From Candidatus Bathyarchaeota archaeon (GTDB lineage Archaea > Asgardarchaeota > Lokiarchaeia > Sigyniarchaeales > Sigyniarchaeaceae), in NCBI GenBank assembly GCA_014729935.1, contig WJJB01000505.1, forward strand, positions 1 through 11,658: 11,658 bases of DNA, written 5' to 3'. Shown one piece after another: positions 1-7,500 of this stretch. Each line of letters opens with the position of its first letter. The first letter of the stretch is position 1. Below the pieces are notes generated by a model. The model was not told the origin of the DNA and did not search any database. It saw nothing but the letters and a program-made list of their open reading frames with translations. The position numbers were made by a program, and so were the translations under genes.

Positions 1-104
1 AACTAGACAGGAAATATGTCATGTTGCGAATAAAATACCATGTTACATCCGGTACCCTCTTGAAAAGGGCTTTCCTTGTTTTCGCAGTTTCAATCTTCCT
101 CACC

Positions 105-518
105 CTAACCACGATACAATTCGGGGAGTTCATGAACATCGTGCAAAGTCCGGACACTGTTGTCGATTTTGAAGATTATTTCACCGGATACGAGACACTC
201 TACTCGTTTCTTGTTTCGCCTGAAAAACCGATGTATTGGGAATTGCAGTTTTGCTCCAATGATGCCAATGAAACCGAACACGAAAAATCCGAAGAAAAAC
301 GCAAGTAGCATGTCCAAAAATCCAAACAGGATTTGGAGTTGTATCACACCCTCTTCAAGTCCATTAATCGCATTCTGGATGGAATAGAACACCACTACCA
401 AGCAAAATGCAATGAGAAACGGCATGATGTAAATCTTCCAATTCCTCGAGCGCTCTGGAGCTTCGATCGTGCCATGCTCCACTTGTATGCTTTCCGCACC
501 CGTGCTTTCTCCGGACAT
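105..518 (-). CDS. Small two-helix membrane protein of unknown function
   Basis: I do not recognise this protein, and no catalytic or metal-binding motif is visible. The 137-residue reading from the ATG at 518 has a polar N-terminus of about 28 residues and a first hydrophobic segment at about 29-51 (IYIMPFLIAFCLVVVFYSI). After a short acidic loop comes a second, Phe/Gly-rich segment at about 62-88. A basic stretch (HRFFRRNKKR, about 96-105) and a soluble tail of about 30 residues follow. The basic patch after the second helix suggests that both termini face the cytoplasm (inference, positive-inside rule). An in-frame GTG at 539 would add seven residues; neither start has a clear ribosome-binding site. 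The gene lies 81 bp downstream of glgP on the same strand (60 bp if the GTG is used) and may be co-transcribed. The plus-strand ORF overlapping its 3' end is treated as a shadow. Confidence 0.6.
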   Translation of the reverse strand: MSGESTGAESIQVEHGTIEAPERSRNWKIYIMPFLIAFCLVVVFYSIQNAINGLEEGVIQLQILFGFLDMLLAFFFGFFVFGFIGIIGAKLQFPIHRFFRRNKKRVECLVSGEIIFKIDNSVRTLHDVHELPELYRG

Positions 519-599
519 AGGTATATCTCTACATGCCACCTACTTATGTCTTTGTAGATCTTTTCATTGAAAAAACAGAGGTAGTAAGGAAGAAATGTT

Positions 600-2303
600 T
601 CATGCCAGGCTATTCCACAATGGTTGCCGCTCAAGGAGGTATGCTTTCTTCGCATATTCCTCCACCATTCGATGCGTGTTGAAGAATGAGATAAGCTTGA
701 TTGCGTGCTTCATGCGCTCCCGCCATTCGGTTTGATTTTTCCGCCAGATGGGAACGATTTCATCTTCAAGCTTCACGTAGAGATCCTCTGCATCATCCTT
801 GTCTGACTTGTTCTCAGCATCGGGATCATCGGGCCCAGGTCCAATTGCCCATCCCGCCATTGGATCCATCTCGTAACCCTCGATCCACCATCCATCAAGT
901 ATGCTGAAATTGAGCACGCCGTTCAAGGCTGCTTTCATGCCACTGGTACCACTTGCTTCCCTGTACCGCCTGGGAGTGTTTAGCCACACGTCGACCCCCG
1001 TAGTCATGAGCTTGGCGAGATCCATGTCATAATTGGACAACCAGCACAAGCCGATGCGATACGAGTTCCAGAGATAATCGGAGAAATCGTGGATATTCTT
1101 GATCATGCCTTTGGATTGGTGATCGGCGGGATGTGCCTTGCCCGCGGAGATGAATTGGACCTTTCCCTTGGCTATCTTTGCAAGGCGTTCGAGATCCGAG
1201 AAAATGAGTAGCATGCGCTTGTATTCCGCAACGCGTCTGGCAAATCCAATGGTTAACAATTTTTCATCTAGTAATACCGGTGAGTGAGATTTCTGGTAAT
1301 CTAACAAATCAAGCTTCGCCTTCATGTGTGCACGCCAAACATGATTCGAATTCAGGTTCAATGCGCCATTAAGACTATTGTAATTGTAGTGCCACGCGGA
1401 TCCCAAGTCTTCATCAAATAGTAAATGCATGTACGGGGATAACCAGAAGCTCATGTGGATGCCGTTGGTAATATGATCTATTTCATACCCGGGGAACATG
1501 CGCCTGCTAATTTCTCCATGTTTCTTGGCGACTCCGTTACAATATCTGCTCCCGTTCAACGCCAGCAATGTCATGTTGCATTCTTCCTTCCCTGCAAGAT
1601 CCATGTAAGAATCGGGCAATCTATCCCTGAAGACATCCCGGATAAGATCATACCCAAATTTGTCATGACCCGCACGAACCGGGGTGTGCGTGGTGAAAGA
1701 GCATTTTTTCTTGACGGCATCGATGGAACCAAGTTTTTCCAATAATTCGAACACGATAAAAGCCGCGTGTCCTTCATTCAGGTGGTAGGTGTCTGGCATA
1801 TATCCCAGCTCTTTCAACATTCTACATCCACAAACACCCAATATCATTTCTTGAACTACACGTTGGAAAGGACTCGCGTCATATAGCGCACCGGTGAGTT
1901 GCTGCATCCAAGGTTCATTCTCATTTTCCTCTATGTCGGAATCCAGCAAGATCACGGGAATCGAGTGGCCGCTCCTGCCCCTCACGTCATATTGCCATGC
2001 ACCAATGAATAGCTCCTTATCCTGAAGTTTCATCTTAACTTTCTTATCGAGCTTCTTGAAATCAACGGAAAACGTCCACCTGAGTGGCCTTTCCACTTGA
2101 CGGCCATCCGGAGCGATCATCTGGTAAAAATATCCCCCGCTATATGTTAAAGTGACTGCAACCATTGGCACACCGAGATCAGCCGCAGAACGAATCGTAT
2201 CTCCTGCTAGCACGCCTAAACCACCTGAATACGTTGGGATATCGGATTCAAGTGCTATTTCCATTGAAAAGTATGCCACTTTCTGGTCCTTTGAAGTTTC
2301 CAT
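600..2303 (-). CDS. glgP: Alpha-glucan (glycogen/maltodextrin) phosphorylase, GT35 family
   Basis: This enzyme releases glucose-1-phosphate from alpha-1,4-glucan by phosphorolysis using pyridoxal phosphate, in the cytoplasm. The 567-residue reading shows the order of motifs expected in compact archaeal/bacterial phosphorylases: YFSMEI (11-16), YSGGLGVLAGD (25-35), HLNEGHAAF (174-182), THTPVRAGHD (205-214), HITNGIHM (277-284), ARRVAEYKR (355-363), SAGKAHPAD (386-394) and EASGTSGMKAALNG (449-462). Lys457 in the last motif is the probable PLP-binding lysine. At 567 residues it is far shorter than the roughly 800-residue classical enzymes and looks complete. I chose the ATG at 2303. The four extra upstream codons would need a TTG start, and family similarity begins at KVAYFSMEI. 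An acidic, Asp-rich stretch at about 491-507 is the least typical part. An inverted repeat about 40 bp upstream of the ATG may control it. Sugar specificity cannot be read from the sequence. Confidence 0.93.
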   Translation of the reverse strand: METSKDQKVAYFSMEIALESDIPTYSGGLGVLAGDTIRSAADLGVPMVAVTLTYSGGYFYQMIAPDGRQVERPLRWTFSVDFKKLDKKVKMKLQDKELFIGAWQYDVRGRSGHSIPVILLDSDIEENENEPWMQQLTGALYDASPFQRVVQEMILGVCGCRMLKELGYMPDTYHLNEGHAAFIVFELLEKLGSIDAVKKKCSFTTHTPVRAGHDKFGYDLIRDVFRDRLPDSYMDLAGKEECNMTLLALNGSRYCNGVAKKHGEISRRMFPGYEIDHITNGIHMSFWLSPYMHLLFDEDLGSAWHYNYNSLNGALNLNSNHVWRAHMKAKLDLLDYQKSHSPVLLDEKLLTIGFARRVAEYKRMLLIFSDLERLAKIAKGKVQFISAGKAHPADHQSKGMIKNIHDFSDYLWNSYRIGLCWLSNYDMDLAKLMTTGVDVWLNTPRRYREASGTSGMKAALNGVLNFSILDGWWIEGYEMDPMAGWAIGPGPDDPDAENKSDKDDAEDLYVKLEDEIVPIWRKNQTEWRERMKHAIKLISFFNTHRMVEEYAKKAYLLERQPLWNSLA

Positions 2304-2342
2304 GATGCGACCCAACTCTTGCTCGTTTCAGTACCTGAGCTA

Positions 2343-2362
2343 GATAAGGATCAATCCTTATC
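2343..2362. promoter_or_regulatory. Perfect inverted repeat in the glgP leader (candidate operator or hairpin)
   Basis: GATAAGGA, a 4-bp spacer TCAA, then TCCTTATC form a perfect 8-bp dyad. It lies 40 bp upstream of the glgP ATG. Farther upstream on the minus strand, an AT-rich element around 2402-2412 (ATTAATAAGG on the minus strand) could serve as a TATA box, which would place the dyad close to or just after the transcription start. That is a usual position for an archaeal repressor site. An RNA hairpin in the 5' leader is the alternative. The role is inferred from position only. Confidence 0.5.
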
Positions 2363-2675
2363 ATTCTTTCCCTTCCCAGTGATACATGCTGTGCTTTAAC
2401 CTTATTAATCCGGGGTGTCCCTCCTGCAGGATATGGCTATCATGGACATCGTTCTTGGATCCTTTTTGCACGTCACAGAAATTCTTCACGGCATTGAACT
2501 ACCACGCCCTTAACAGTAACGGAGGAAATTGAATTTCTCGCTAGGAAGGATTGAAAAGGGGCGGTTTTTTTCGCAAAATGGATAAAAAAAGATCAGGCTC
2601 CCTTCCCGAACCAAGAGCTCAAATGAAAGAAGATTTTTTGAAGGCTCCCTAATGCATGATCACCGCTTTCATCCC

Positions 2676-2717
2676 AAAACCTTATATGCCCTTTTTGGGG
2701 TCCATCCCTAAGGTTTT
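2676..2717. repeat. 9-bp inverted repeat with embedded TATA-like box
   Basis: AAAACCTTA at 2676-2684 is matched by its reverse complement TAAGGTTTT at 2709-2717. The enclosed 24 bases contain a smaller CCC-TTTTT-GGG hairpin. The left arm runs into CTTATATG (2681-2688), which preceded by AAAACC resembles an archaeal BRE plus TATA box pointing along the plus strand. No plus-strand gene follows; transcription in that direction would run antisense through the tRNA. On the minus strand the element lies about 40-80 bp downstream of the tRNA 3' end and could act in termination or processing. The function is not determined. Confidence 0.45.
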
Positions 2718-2729
2718 AAACAGGATGGC

Positions 2730-2736
2730 AAAAAAA
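2730..2736 (-). terminator. T7 tract downstream of tRNA-Pro
   Basis: Seven consecutive T residues on the minus strand, 20 bp past the 3' end of the tRNA. Runs of T like this terminate archaeal RNA polymerase without needing a hairpin, so this is the most likely end of the tRNA transcript. Assigned from position and composition only. Confidence 0.45.
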
Positions 2737-2755
2737 CGCAAGAAAGTTGAGAAAG

Positions 2756-2829
2756 TAGACAGGGCGGGAATTGAACCCGCGACCGCTTGCACCCCAAGCA
2801 AGAATCATACCAATCTAGACCACCTGTCT
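2756..2829 (-). tRNA. tRNA-Pro (anticodon GGG)
   Basis: A 74-nt cloverleaf folds on the minus strand. The acceptor stem AGACAGG pairs perfectly with CCTGTCT (7 bp). The D arm begins GTCT with an AGATTGGTA loop. The anticodon stem CTTGC/GCAAG encloses the loop TTGGGGT, giving anticodon GGG for Pro. The variable loop is CGGTC, and the T arm is GCGGG-TTCAATT-CCCGC. The discriminator base is A, and the terminal CCA is not encoded (the next bases are CTTTC). No intron is present. The first pair is A1-U72, less common than the G1-C72 usual in tRNA-Pro. The bases just outside the cloverleaf (GT before, AC after) would extend the stem to 9 bp and could mislead a manual boundary call. Upstream on the minus strand, an A-rich element at about 2860-2871 may be part of the promoter. 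Confidence 0.95.
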
Positions 2830-2893
2830 ACGAGTGACCCCAACTCGTTGAACGCGGGGTTTTACTTTGCATTCAGGATACCGGGATGATCTT

Positions 2894-2907
2894 CACGCTG
2901 AAGCGTG
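2894..2907. repeat. Short hairpin (CACGC-TGAA-GCGTG) in the tRNA/HEAT gene spacer
   Basis: A 5-bp perfect stem with a 4-base loop lies in the 159-bp spacer between the tRNA 5' end and the stop codon of the HEAT-repeat gene. On the minus strand it follows a short T5 tract at 2947-2951 after that gene's stop. The tract and hairpin may contribute to ending the long transcript before the tRNA promoter. This is weak evidence; a short stem of this size can arise by chance. Confidence 0.3.
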
Positions 2908-2988
2908 TAATGCAATACGGCACGGATAATGAACCCACCATCCAAGAAAAACCTAGTCAACCTGATGGGGCTTGATCTCAACATGGAC

Positions 2989-5900
2989 TCATAACGCCGA
3001 GAATTCCCTGCAAATAACCGGGTCCCTCGATTGCTTGCATCTTGCTCCGAGCACCTTTTTAACCCGCTTGTGCAGATCTCCCTTGTCATACTTTACCATC
3101 CTGCCCAGTGCCATGGCCGCCACGCGTTGAATAGGGATTGAGAACTCCTTGCCAACCCTCTTGAGCAGCTCGGATACCAGTGTGTCCGATTTTGTCTTCC
3201 CGTGTACCTGGTACAAGGTATTCGCTACTTGCTCCTGCACCTTTTCCTCCTGGTGGTCCATGAGAGTGGTGATGATGGTCACGAATAGATTCATGGGTTC
3301 TGGTTTCACGTGCCTGAGCAGGTTGGCAACGGCAATGGCGAGATTTTCGTCATCAACCAGTCGAAGATTCCCCGAGAGATTTTCCAAGGTAACCGTTTCA
3401 GGGCGCACTTTAATTATCTCGGTAAGGGAGTTTGCAGCTTGCCATCTTGCCCACTTATCGTCGTCATGAAGCAATATTTCTAGCAATAATGAACCAGGAA
3501 TTTTCTCCGGGGCCTTGCGGGACGCGTTCCCGATTGCACTGGCAGCCGCATTTCGTACGGACCATTTCTCATCGTTCAACCCGGCGATCAGCAATGGAAG
3601 CGCCACGTCTGGATCCTCAATACTCGCCTCGCCCATGATCTTGATGAAATTTTCCCTGCAAAATTCATCCTCATCGTGAGCCAATTCTACCAGTTCCTCA
3701 GTGGGAATTACCGCCGGATCATCCTTTGCACATGCCAGCAAACCCTTCAACGCGGCATTTCTCACCTTGTCATTCTTGTCCTTCACTAGCTGCAGGAATG
3801 TATCCATGGGAAAATTCTCCGTTGCCGGGATGAGTTTTCCTATGCTAGTGGCTAGGTGACTCCTGATCCGCCAGTTTGATTCACCAAGGGCATGTTCCAA
3901 TAATCGAGAGATGTTTACTTTATCAGGGAATTTCTGCCCAAGATTACCAAGAACGGTGGCAATGTTCATCCTGAAATTGGCTTTCACGCCTTCTTTCGAG
4001 GGAGTGGATTCCATTACACTCTTTTCCATCCCATCTTCCTTACCGGTTGTGATTTCTCGTTCCTGGAGTTCCTCTTCTTGTTCCTGCTCCTTCTTCCGTT
4101 TTCTATCACGCTTGCGCCGTTCCCACCAGGATAGCTTGGATTCATCTCCAGTGCTTTCACCATTATTATCACCTGGTCTGTCTTGATCCATGGTTCTTCT
4201 CTTTTTCTTGTCCGTACTCTGTTCCTGCTTGCTTCCGTCTTTCGTTCCTGAAAATAACATGAGTTCTAGCTTGGGAATCACTGAATCAGGTGCAATCCTA
4301 CCCAACTCGGTGAGTATCTCGTTGGTAAAATTACGGACGGCAAACCGTGAATCTACCTTAATGGTCTTAATAGCTTCGATGACAGTATCGAGGTGTTTAT
4401 TCCCTAGCTTCACGAGTAATTCCTTCCCGCGTTCCTTCAATTCCATGGTCCCTTTCTCCATGACCTTCCCGAGCAAATCGATGGCAAGATCGGGTTCGGC
4501 AAGGATGGCTGGTTCAAGTTCTTCCAGAATGCCTTTCAAGAACATCACGTCCTTTTTTCCGAGGATTTCAAGGAGTGTTGCTGGAGGGAATGAACCGGCA
4601 TCTTTACCTGCCAGTTGTAGAACGAGGCGAGTAGCGTTTCTTGATACGGTCGAATCGTTTGATTTGCACAAATTCATCAAGAAGCTAGGATCCAGTTCAG
4701 GGAGATTTTCGGGATTCATGGCCAGCAGGGCATTGAGGGCGGCATTTTGCATACGAGGGTTGGAATCTTGGAGGAATTCCATGATTTGTTCCTCGCCGAG
4801 AAGTGCCCCGCCACCTTCTTGCAAGTTATTGCAAAGTTGGATTGCCTCTTGCTTTATATCCTGATTTGGATGATTTAATTTTTTCAAGAATAGAGATGTT
4901 GGTAGTTCATCCTTTATTCCTTCAAGCTGAACTGCATCAAGAAAAGCCAAGGTACTAGCTTGGACTTGCATGGAGGGACTCTTGATATCAACTCGCAGCA
5001 TTGCTAAAATCCTGTCCACGAGTGCTGATTCCTTCAGTACATGTTTCCATAGGTGCTGGAGTGATCCATAAAACGCGCATCGTGTTTCCAAGCTACCATT
5101 CTCGACGGCGTCCAAAACTCGCCCCATGTCAACACGTTCCAAGCCATTCTCGTTCAATAATCCGAGCACTTTTAATAATTTGATCTTCTTCTTGCTCGGA
5201 GAAGAAACGACGTGCTCGTTGAATAATTCCGCGACTTGAGAAGGATCTTCCCCTGCCATGATATTCAATAAAATACCCATTTCCTCCCGTATTTCCACGT
5301 GATCGGAATCCAACGATGCAATGACAGGCACAAAAGGGGCTTGCTTGAGCTTAGGGGGTGAAATTGCTTGGATGAATTTCTTGAGTATAGATGGCTTTCC
5401 CTCATCCTGCTTTTCGCCGGGTGGTGGAATGTATTTCATGCCATAACGCCTGTACATCTCCTCGAGATGAATTTTGGCTTCCTTCCTGAGGATAGGATTT
5501 CGGTGTCTCAAAAGGTTAATAAGCGGTTTGGGATTAAGCCGATTCCTGGCAACCATCATGATAGATGTGATCACGTTCTGTCGATATTGGCTTCCCCGGT
5601 TCAGGAAATAATAGGTCACGAATATGACGAACACGACCTTCTGGATCATGGCGACTGGAATCATGAACGCTGGATGGAATAACTGGTTGATTTCCGCATC
5701 GGTGCCATTGAAAGCAAGCTTCAGGTCTTGCAATAACACGCCAGGTTGCTTGACATAAAAGTTCAGGAATATGTTCATGGCAAGTGATGCGAAAAGGTAA
5801 CCTGCTAGCAGGATCTCGGTAAATTTGTATTTCACCTGCTTCTTCCAATACTTGTTGTAATACCCTACGAGGACCAATAAAATGTTCGTGATGGTTGATA

Positions 5901-6741
5901 CTAGGAAAGAAAACCCGATCTCGTTGGTTGCGGGGGAGTTGGTAGCTGCACGAACCAATAGCTCTATCATTCCTTGAAGTGAGAGGTAAGAATTCACGTA
6001 AACATATATCATGATGGGGACTGCAAGGATGGCAACCGGGTTGCTCTCGAATTTCTCCCCGAATTCTTTCTTGTTATCAAACAGGGTGTAAAATAACCGG
6101 TCTTTTTCCAAGATGTTGTAATAATGGAGATTCACACCCCAAAAATACCCGTCCGAACCGAACTTGGAAAGCGTGAAAACGGGAAATGCCTGGGCGAGGG
6201 TGAGCGTGGTTACAAGGAATGAGACATTCACGGTAAGTTGGAGGATCATGGGCAGTAACAGGAAGATCGAAAAATATAAACCGATGGCCACGATACCCCG
6301 GATCACCTTGCTTTCTGCCTTCTTGGTCACGTGCCTGCCAAGCAGGTCTTGATAGGAGAATACCGAGTTACCCTTGTAATCCAAGGCAAGCCACAGGAAC
6401 TCCAAGAGTGGAAACACCATCAGGATCCCATATAACATCATGAATATTCCAATGGTGATGGCTGGTGTCAGTACAGGTTGCACGGTGGTGGAAATGGAGG
6501 CGATAGCTGCCGAACTATACTGAATACCGATGGATACCCCAAGGGTTGCACTGGCGGAAAAGATAAATCCAAACAGGACGGAGAGCACGTGGTCAAGATG
6601 TGTCAATCCTTTTTCCTTGATAACCTTGATTTCCTTCCTGATGATGATGTATCCGATGACCAAGAATGCCGAGAAAACAAGCAATAAGATGAATGCCACC
6701 CACGAGAACCCGCCGACCTGAAAGATGTTCCAGAAGTTCAT
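2989..6741 (-). CDS. Large multi-pass membrane protein with two HEAT-repeat domains
   Basis: I recognise the architecture but not a named family. Counted from the ATG at 6741 the protein has 1250 residues. Residues 1-380 carry about eight or nine hydrophobic segments (about 13-34, 52-73, 91-120, 148-170, 173-192, 236-256, 278-294, 309-329 and 358-380). Residues about 400-830 form one alpha-helical HEAT-like block. Residues about 831-920 are a very charged, low-complexity linker rich in Lys, Arg, Glu and Gln (for example WWERRKRDRKRKKEQEQEEE). Residues about 921-1240 are a second block of clear HEAT repeats with a period near 38-40 residues, in which VRNAA recurs (DKVRNAALKGL, WSVRNAAASAIG). 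HEAT solenoids bind proteins, so a membrane-anchored cytoplasmic scaffold is a reasonable inference. No enzymatic motif is visible. An upstream in-frame TTG at 6816 would add 25 hydrophilic residues; the ATG directly before the first membrane segment is preferred. Confidence 0.85.
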   Translation of the reverse strand: MNFWNIFQVGGFSWVAFILLLVFSAFLVIGYIIIRKEIKVIKEKGLTHLDHVLSVLFGFIFSASATLGVSIGIQYSSAAIASISTTVQPVLTPAITIGIFMMLYGILMVFPLLEFLWLALDYKGNSVFSYQDLLGRHVTKKAESKVIRGIVAIGLYFSIFLLLPMILQLTVNVSFLVTTLTLAQAFPVFTLSKFGSDGYFWGVNLHYYNILEKDRLFYTLFDNKKEFGEKFESNPVAILAVPIMIYVYVNSYLSLQGMIELLVRAATNSPATNEIGFSFLVSTITNILLVLVGYYNKYWKKQVKYKFTEILLAGYLFASLAMNIFLNFYVKQPGVLLQDLKLAFNGTDAEINQLFHPAFMIPVAMIQKVVFVIFVTYYFLNRGSQYRQNVITSIMMVARNRLNPKPLINLLRHRNPILRKEAKIHLEEMYRRYGMKYIPPPGEKQDEGKPSILKKFIQAISPPKLKQAPFVPVIASLDSDHVEIREEMGILLNIMAGEDPSQVAELFNEHVVSSPSKKKIKLLKVLGLLNENGLERVDMGRVLDAVENGSLETRCAFYGSLQHLWKHVLKESALVDRILAMLRVDIKSPSMQVQASTLAFLDAVQLEGIKDELPTSLFLKKLNHPNQDIKQEAIQLCNNLQEGGGALLGEEQIMEFLQDSNPRMQNAALNALLAMNPENLPELDPSFLMNLCKSNDSTVSRNATRLVLQLAGKDAGSFPPATLLEILGKKDVMFLKGILEELEPAILAEPDLAIDLLGKVMEKGTMELKERGKELLVKLGNKHLDTVIEAIKTIKVDSRFAVRNFTNEILTELGRIAPDSVIPKLELMLFSGTKDGSKQEQSTDKKKRRTMDQDRPGDNNGESTGDESKLSWWERRKRDRKRKKEQEQEEELQEREITTGKEDGMEKSVMESTPSKEGVKANFRMNIATVLGNLGQKFPDKVNISRLLEHALGESNWRIRSHLATSIGKLIPATENFPMDTFLQLVKDKNDKVRNAALKGLLACAKDDPAVIPTEELVELAHDEDEFCRENFIKIMGEASIEDPDVALPLLIAGLNDEKWSVRNAAASAIGNASRKAPEKIPGSLLLEILLHDDDKWARWQAANSLTEIIKVRPETVTLENLSGNLRLVDDENLAIAVANLLRHVKPEPMNLFVTIITTLMDHQEEKVQEQVANTLYQVHGKTKSDTLVSELLKRVGKEFSIPIQRVAAMALGRMVKYDKGDLHKRVKKVLGARCKQSRDPVICREFSAL

Positions 6742-6787
6742 GGTTTTTTCACGACCCGAATCATGTGTCCCATTACCATTGCTGGCG

Positions 6788-6811
6788 ATCGCTTCCCGGA
6801 AAGAAAGCGAT
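6788..6811. promoter_or_regulatory. Inverted repeat upstream of the HEAT membrane protein gene
   Basis: ATCGCTT (6788-6794) and AAGCGAT (6805-6811) are perfect 7-bp arms around a 10-base spacer. The dyad lies 47 bp upstream of the preferred ATG at 6741, between that start and an AT-rich element at 6857-6867 (GATTAAAAAGC on the minus strand) that could serve as a TATA box. Its position suits an operator or a leader hairpin. The 199-bp divergent region 6742-6940 has to hold promoters for both flanking genes. Function is inferred only from position. Confidence 0.4.
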
Positions 6812-6929
6812 ACCAACCTTTTGAGTTTTCGTGCTTTTTCCGGGAGTCGTTCGGAAGCTTTTTAATCGGTGTGGGGAACTTTTCCTTGCCACCATGAATT
6901 CAAGAACGGGTATTAATCGCATGATAAAT

Positions 6930-6935
6930 AGGTGA
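6930..6935 (+). promoter_or_regulatory. Ribosome-binding site that decides the GINS start
   Basis: AGGTGA matches the complement of the conserved 3' end of archaeal 16S rRNA and sits 5 bases before the ATG at 6941. A GTG at 6932 lies in the same frame but overlaps this site, so ATG 6941 is the preferred start. Another ATG follows directly at 6944. Confidence 0.6.
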
Positions 6936-6940
6936 ATTTA

Positions 6941-7495
6941 ATGATGGAAGCGATCATGGCGAAATTGCGTGAACAGTTACATCGCGTGGAGCACGAGTAC
7001 GAGATGAGGAAGGTAAAGGTGGTAGTACTCGAGCCAGTGCCCCGCATGGCATTACGTTTCATTGATTCGGAACCAACCCATATCGGTCCCTACGCCAGGG
7101 ATGAGCAGGTCACCTTGCCCGCGTGGTTGATGAAGGTGCTGAAATCCACAGGACACGTCGTGTTGCACAAGGACGAGAGAACTGATGAGCATTATGAGTT
7201 GAATGATGAATCACGCATTGGCAGGATACCACGCCATTTCTACGCCCTCACGCTTGATTGGCTAGATTCCTTGGATAAATTGGTAGCAAAAGGTATGCTT
7301 TCAGCCCAAAATAGCAAGAAACTGAAATCCAGATTCATATCGTTCCAAGGCAGGCGTTTCAAGATGATCATGGATTCCATCGCGATACCAAGATCCACCA
7401 TTGACAAGAAGCTCTCCGATGAGGAGAAAGCCATCGCAGCCATCATGCGGGCTCTCGTGGAAGAATGGGAACGCGTGGTCTTGAAACGTGAATGA
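6941..7495 (+). CDS. DNA replication factor GINS, Gins23-type subunit
   Basis: GINS binds MCM (with a Cdc45/RecJ-like protein) and activates it as the replicative helicase at the fork. The 184-residue reading carries the small GINS beta domain near its N-terminus. Its signature is IGPYARDEQVTLPAWLMKVL (48-67) followed by a GHVV strand. The alpha-helical A domain follows, from about residue 96 (IPRHFYALTLDWLDSL) to the end. The order beta then alpha is that of Psf2/Psf3 and archaeal Gins23. Sld5/Psf1/Gins51 have the reverse order. A charged N-terminal helix of about 22 residues (MMEAIMAKLREQLHRVEHEY) precedes the beta domain. The neighbour is mcm, its partner in the same complex, but the two genes are convergent with only 5 bp between stop codons instead of sharing an operon. 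No Gins51 gene is in the window. The family call is secure from the signature; the subtype rests on domain order. Confidence 0.85.
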   Translation: MMEAIMAKLREQLHRVEHEYEMRKVKVVVLEPVPRMALRFIDSEPTHIGPYARDEQVTLPAWLMKVLKSTGHVVLHKDERTDEHYELNDESRIGRIPRHFYALTLDWLDSLDKLVAKGMLSAQNSKKLKSRFISFQGRRFKMIMDSIAIPRSTIDKKLSDEEKAIAAIMRALVEEWERVVLKRE

Positions 7496-7500
7496 AGGAA

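Larger units (their letters stand above)
2363..2755. other. Gene-poor intergenic stretch between the glgP leader and tRNA-Pro
   Basis: Nearly 400 bp without a convincing gene. It contains several homopolymer tracts: T7 at 2565-2571, A7 at 2584-2590, T6 at 2634-2639 and A7 at 2730-2736. It also contains a long-armed inverted repeat at 2676-2717, described separately. A plus-strand ORF of 24 codons (2578-2652, MDKKRSGSLPEPR...) begins with ATG and could be extended to a TTG at 2551 preceded by AGGAAGGA. I recognise no family in it and do not call it a gene. Besides the dyad, no insertion sequence, CRISPR repeat or attachment site is visible. Confidence 0.5.

Noticed and set aside
21..308. Plus-strand 95-residue ORF with a hydrophobic segment near its N-terminus
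   Set aside because: It overlaps the minus-strand membrane protein over most of its length, and its second half is charged low-complexity text typical of an antisense shadow. The minus-strand frame has two well-formed membrane segments and the same direction as glgP.
395..655. Minus-strand 86-residue ORF bridging glgP and the small membrane protein
   Set aside because: It overlaps the ends of two better-supported genes in a different frame and has no recognisable feature.
2656..2889. Plus-strand 77-residue ORF containing DRAGIEPATACTPSKNH
   Set aside because: It reads antisense through the tRNA-Pro gene. The string GIEPATA is the well-known false translation of the T arm of tRNA genes.
4190..4864. 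Plus-strand 224-residue Ser-rich ORF
   Set aside because: It is antisense to the HEAT-repeat gene; Ser/Arg/Phe-rich composition is what the opposite strand of Lys/Glu-rich coding sequence gives.
5534..5848. Minus-strand 104-residue ORF inside the HEAT gene
   Set aside because: It lies in another frame of the same strand within the membrane-spanning region of a convincing long gene and shows no domain of its own.
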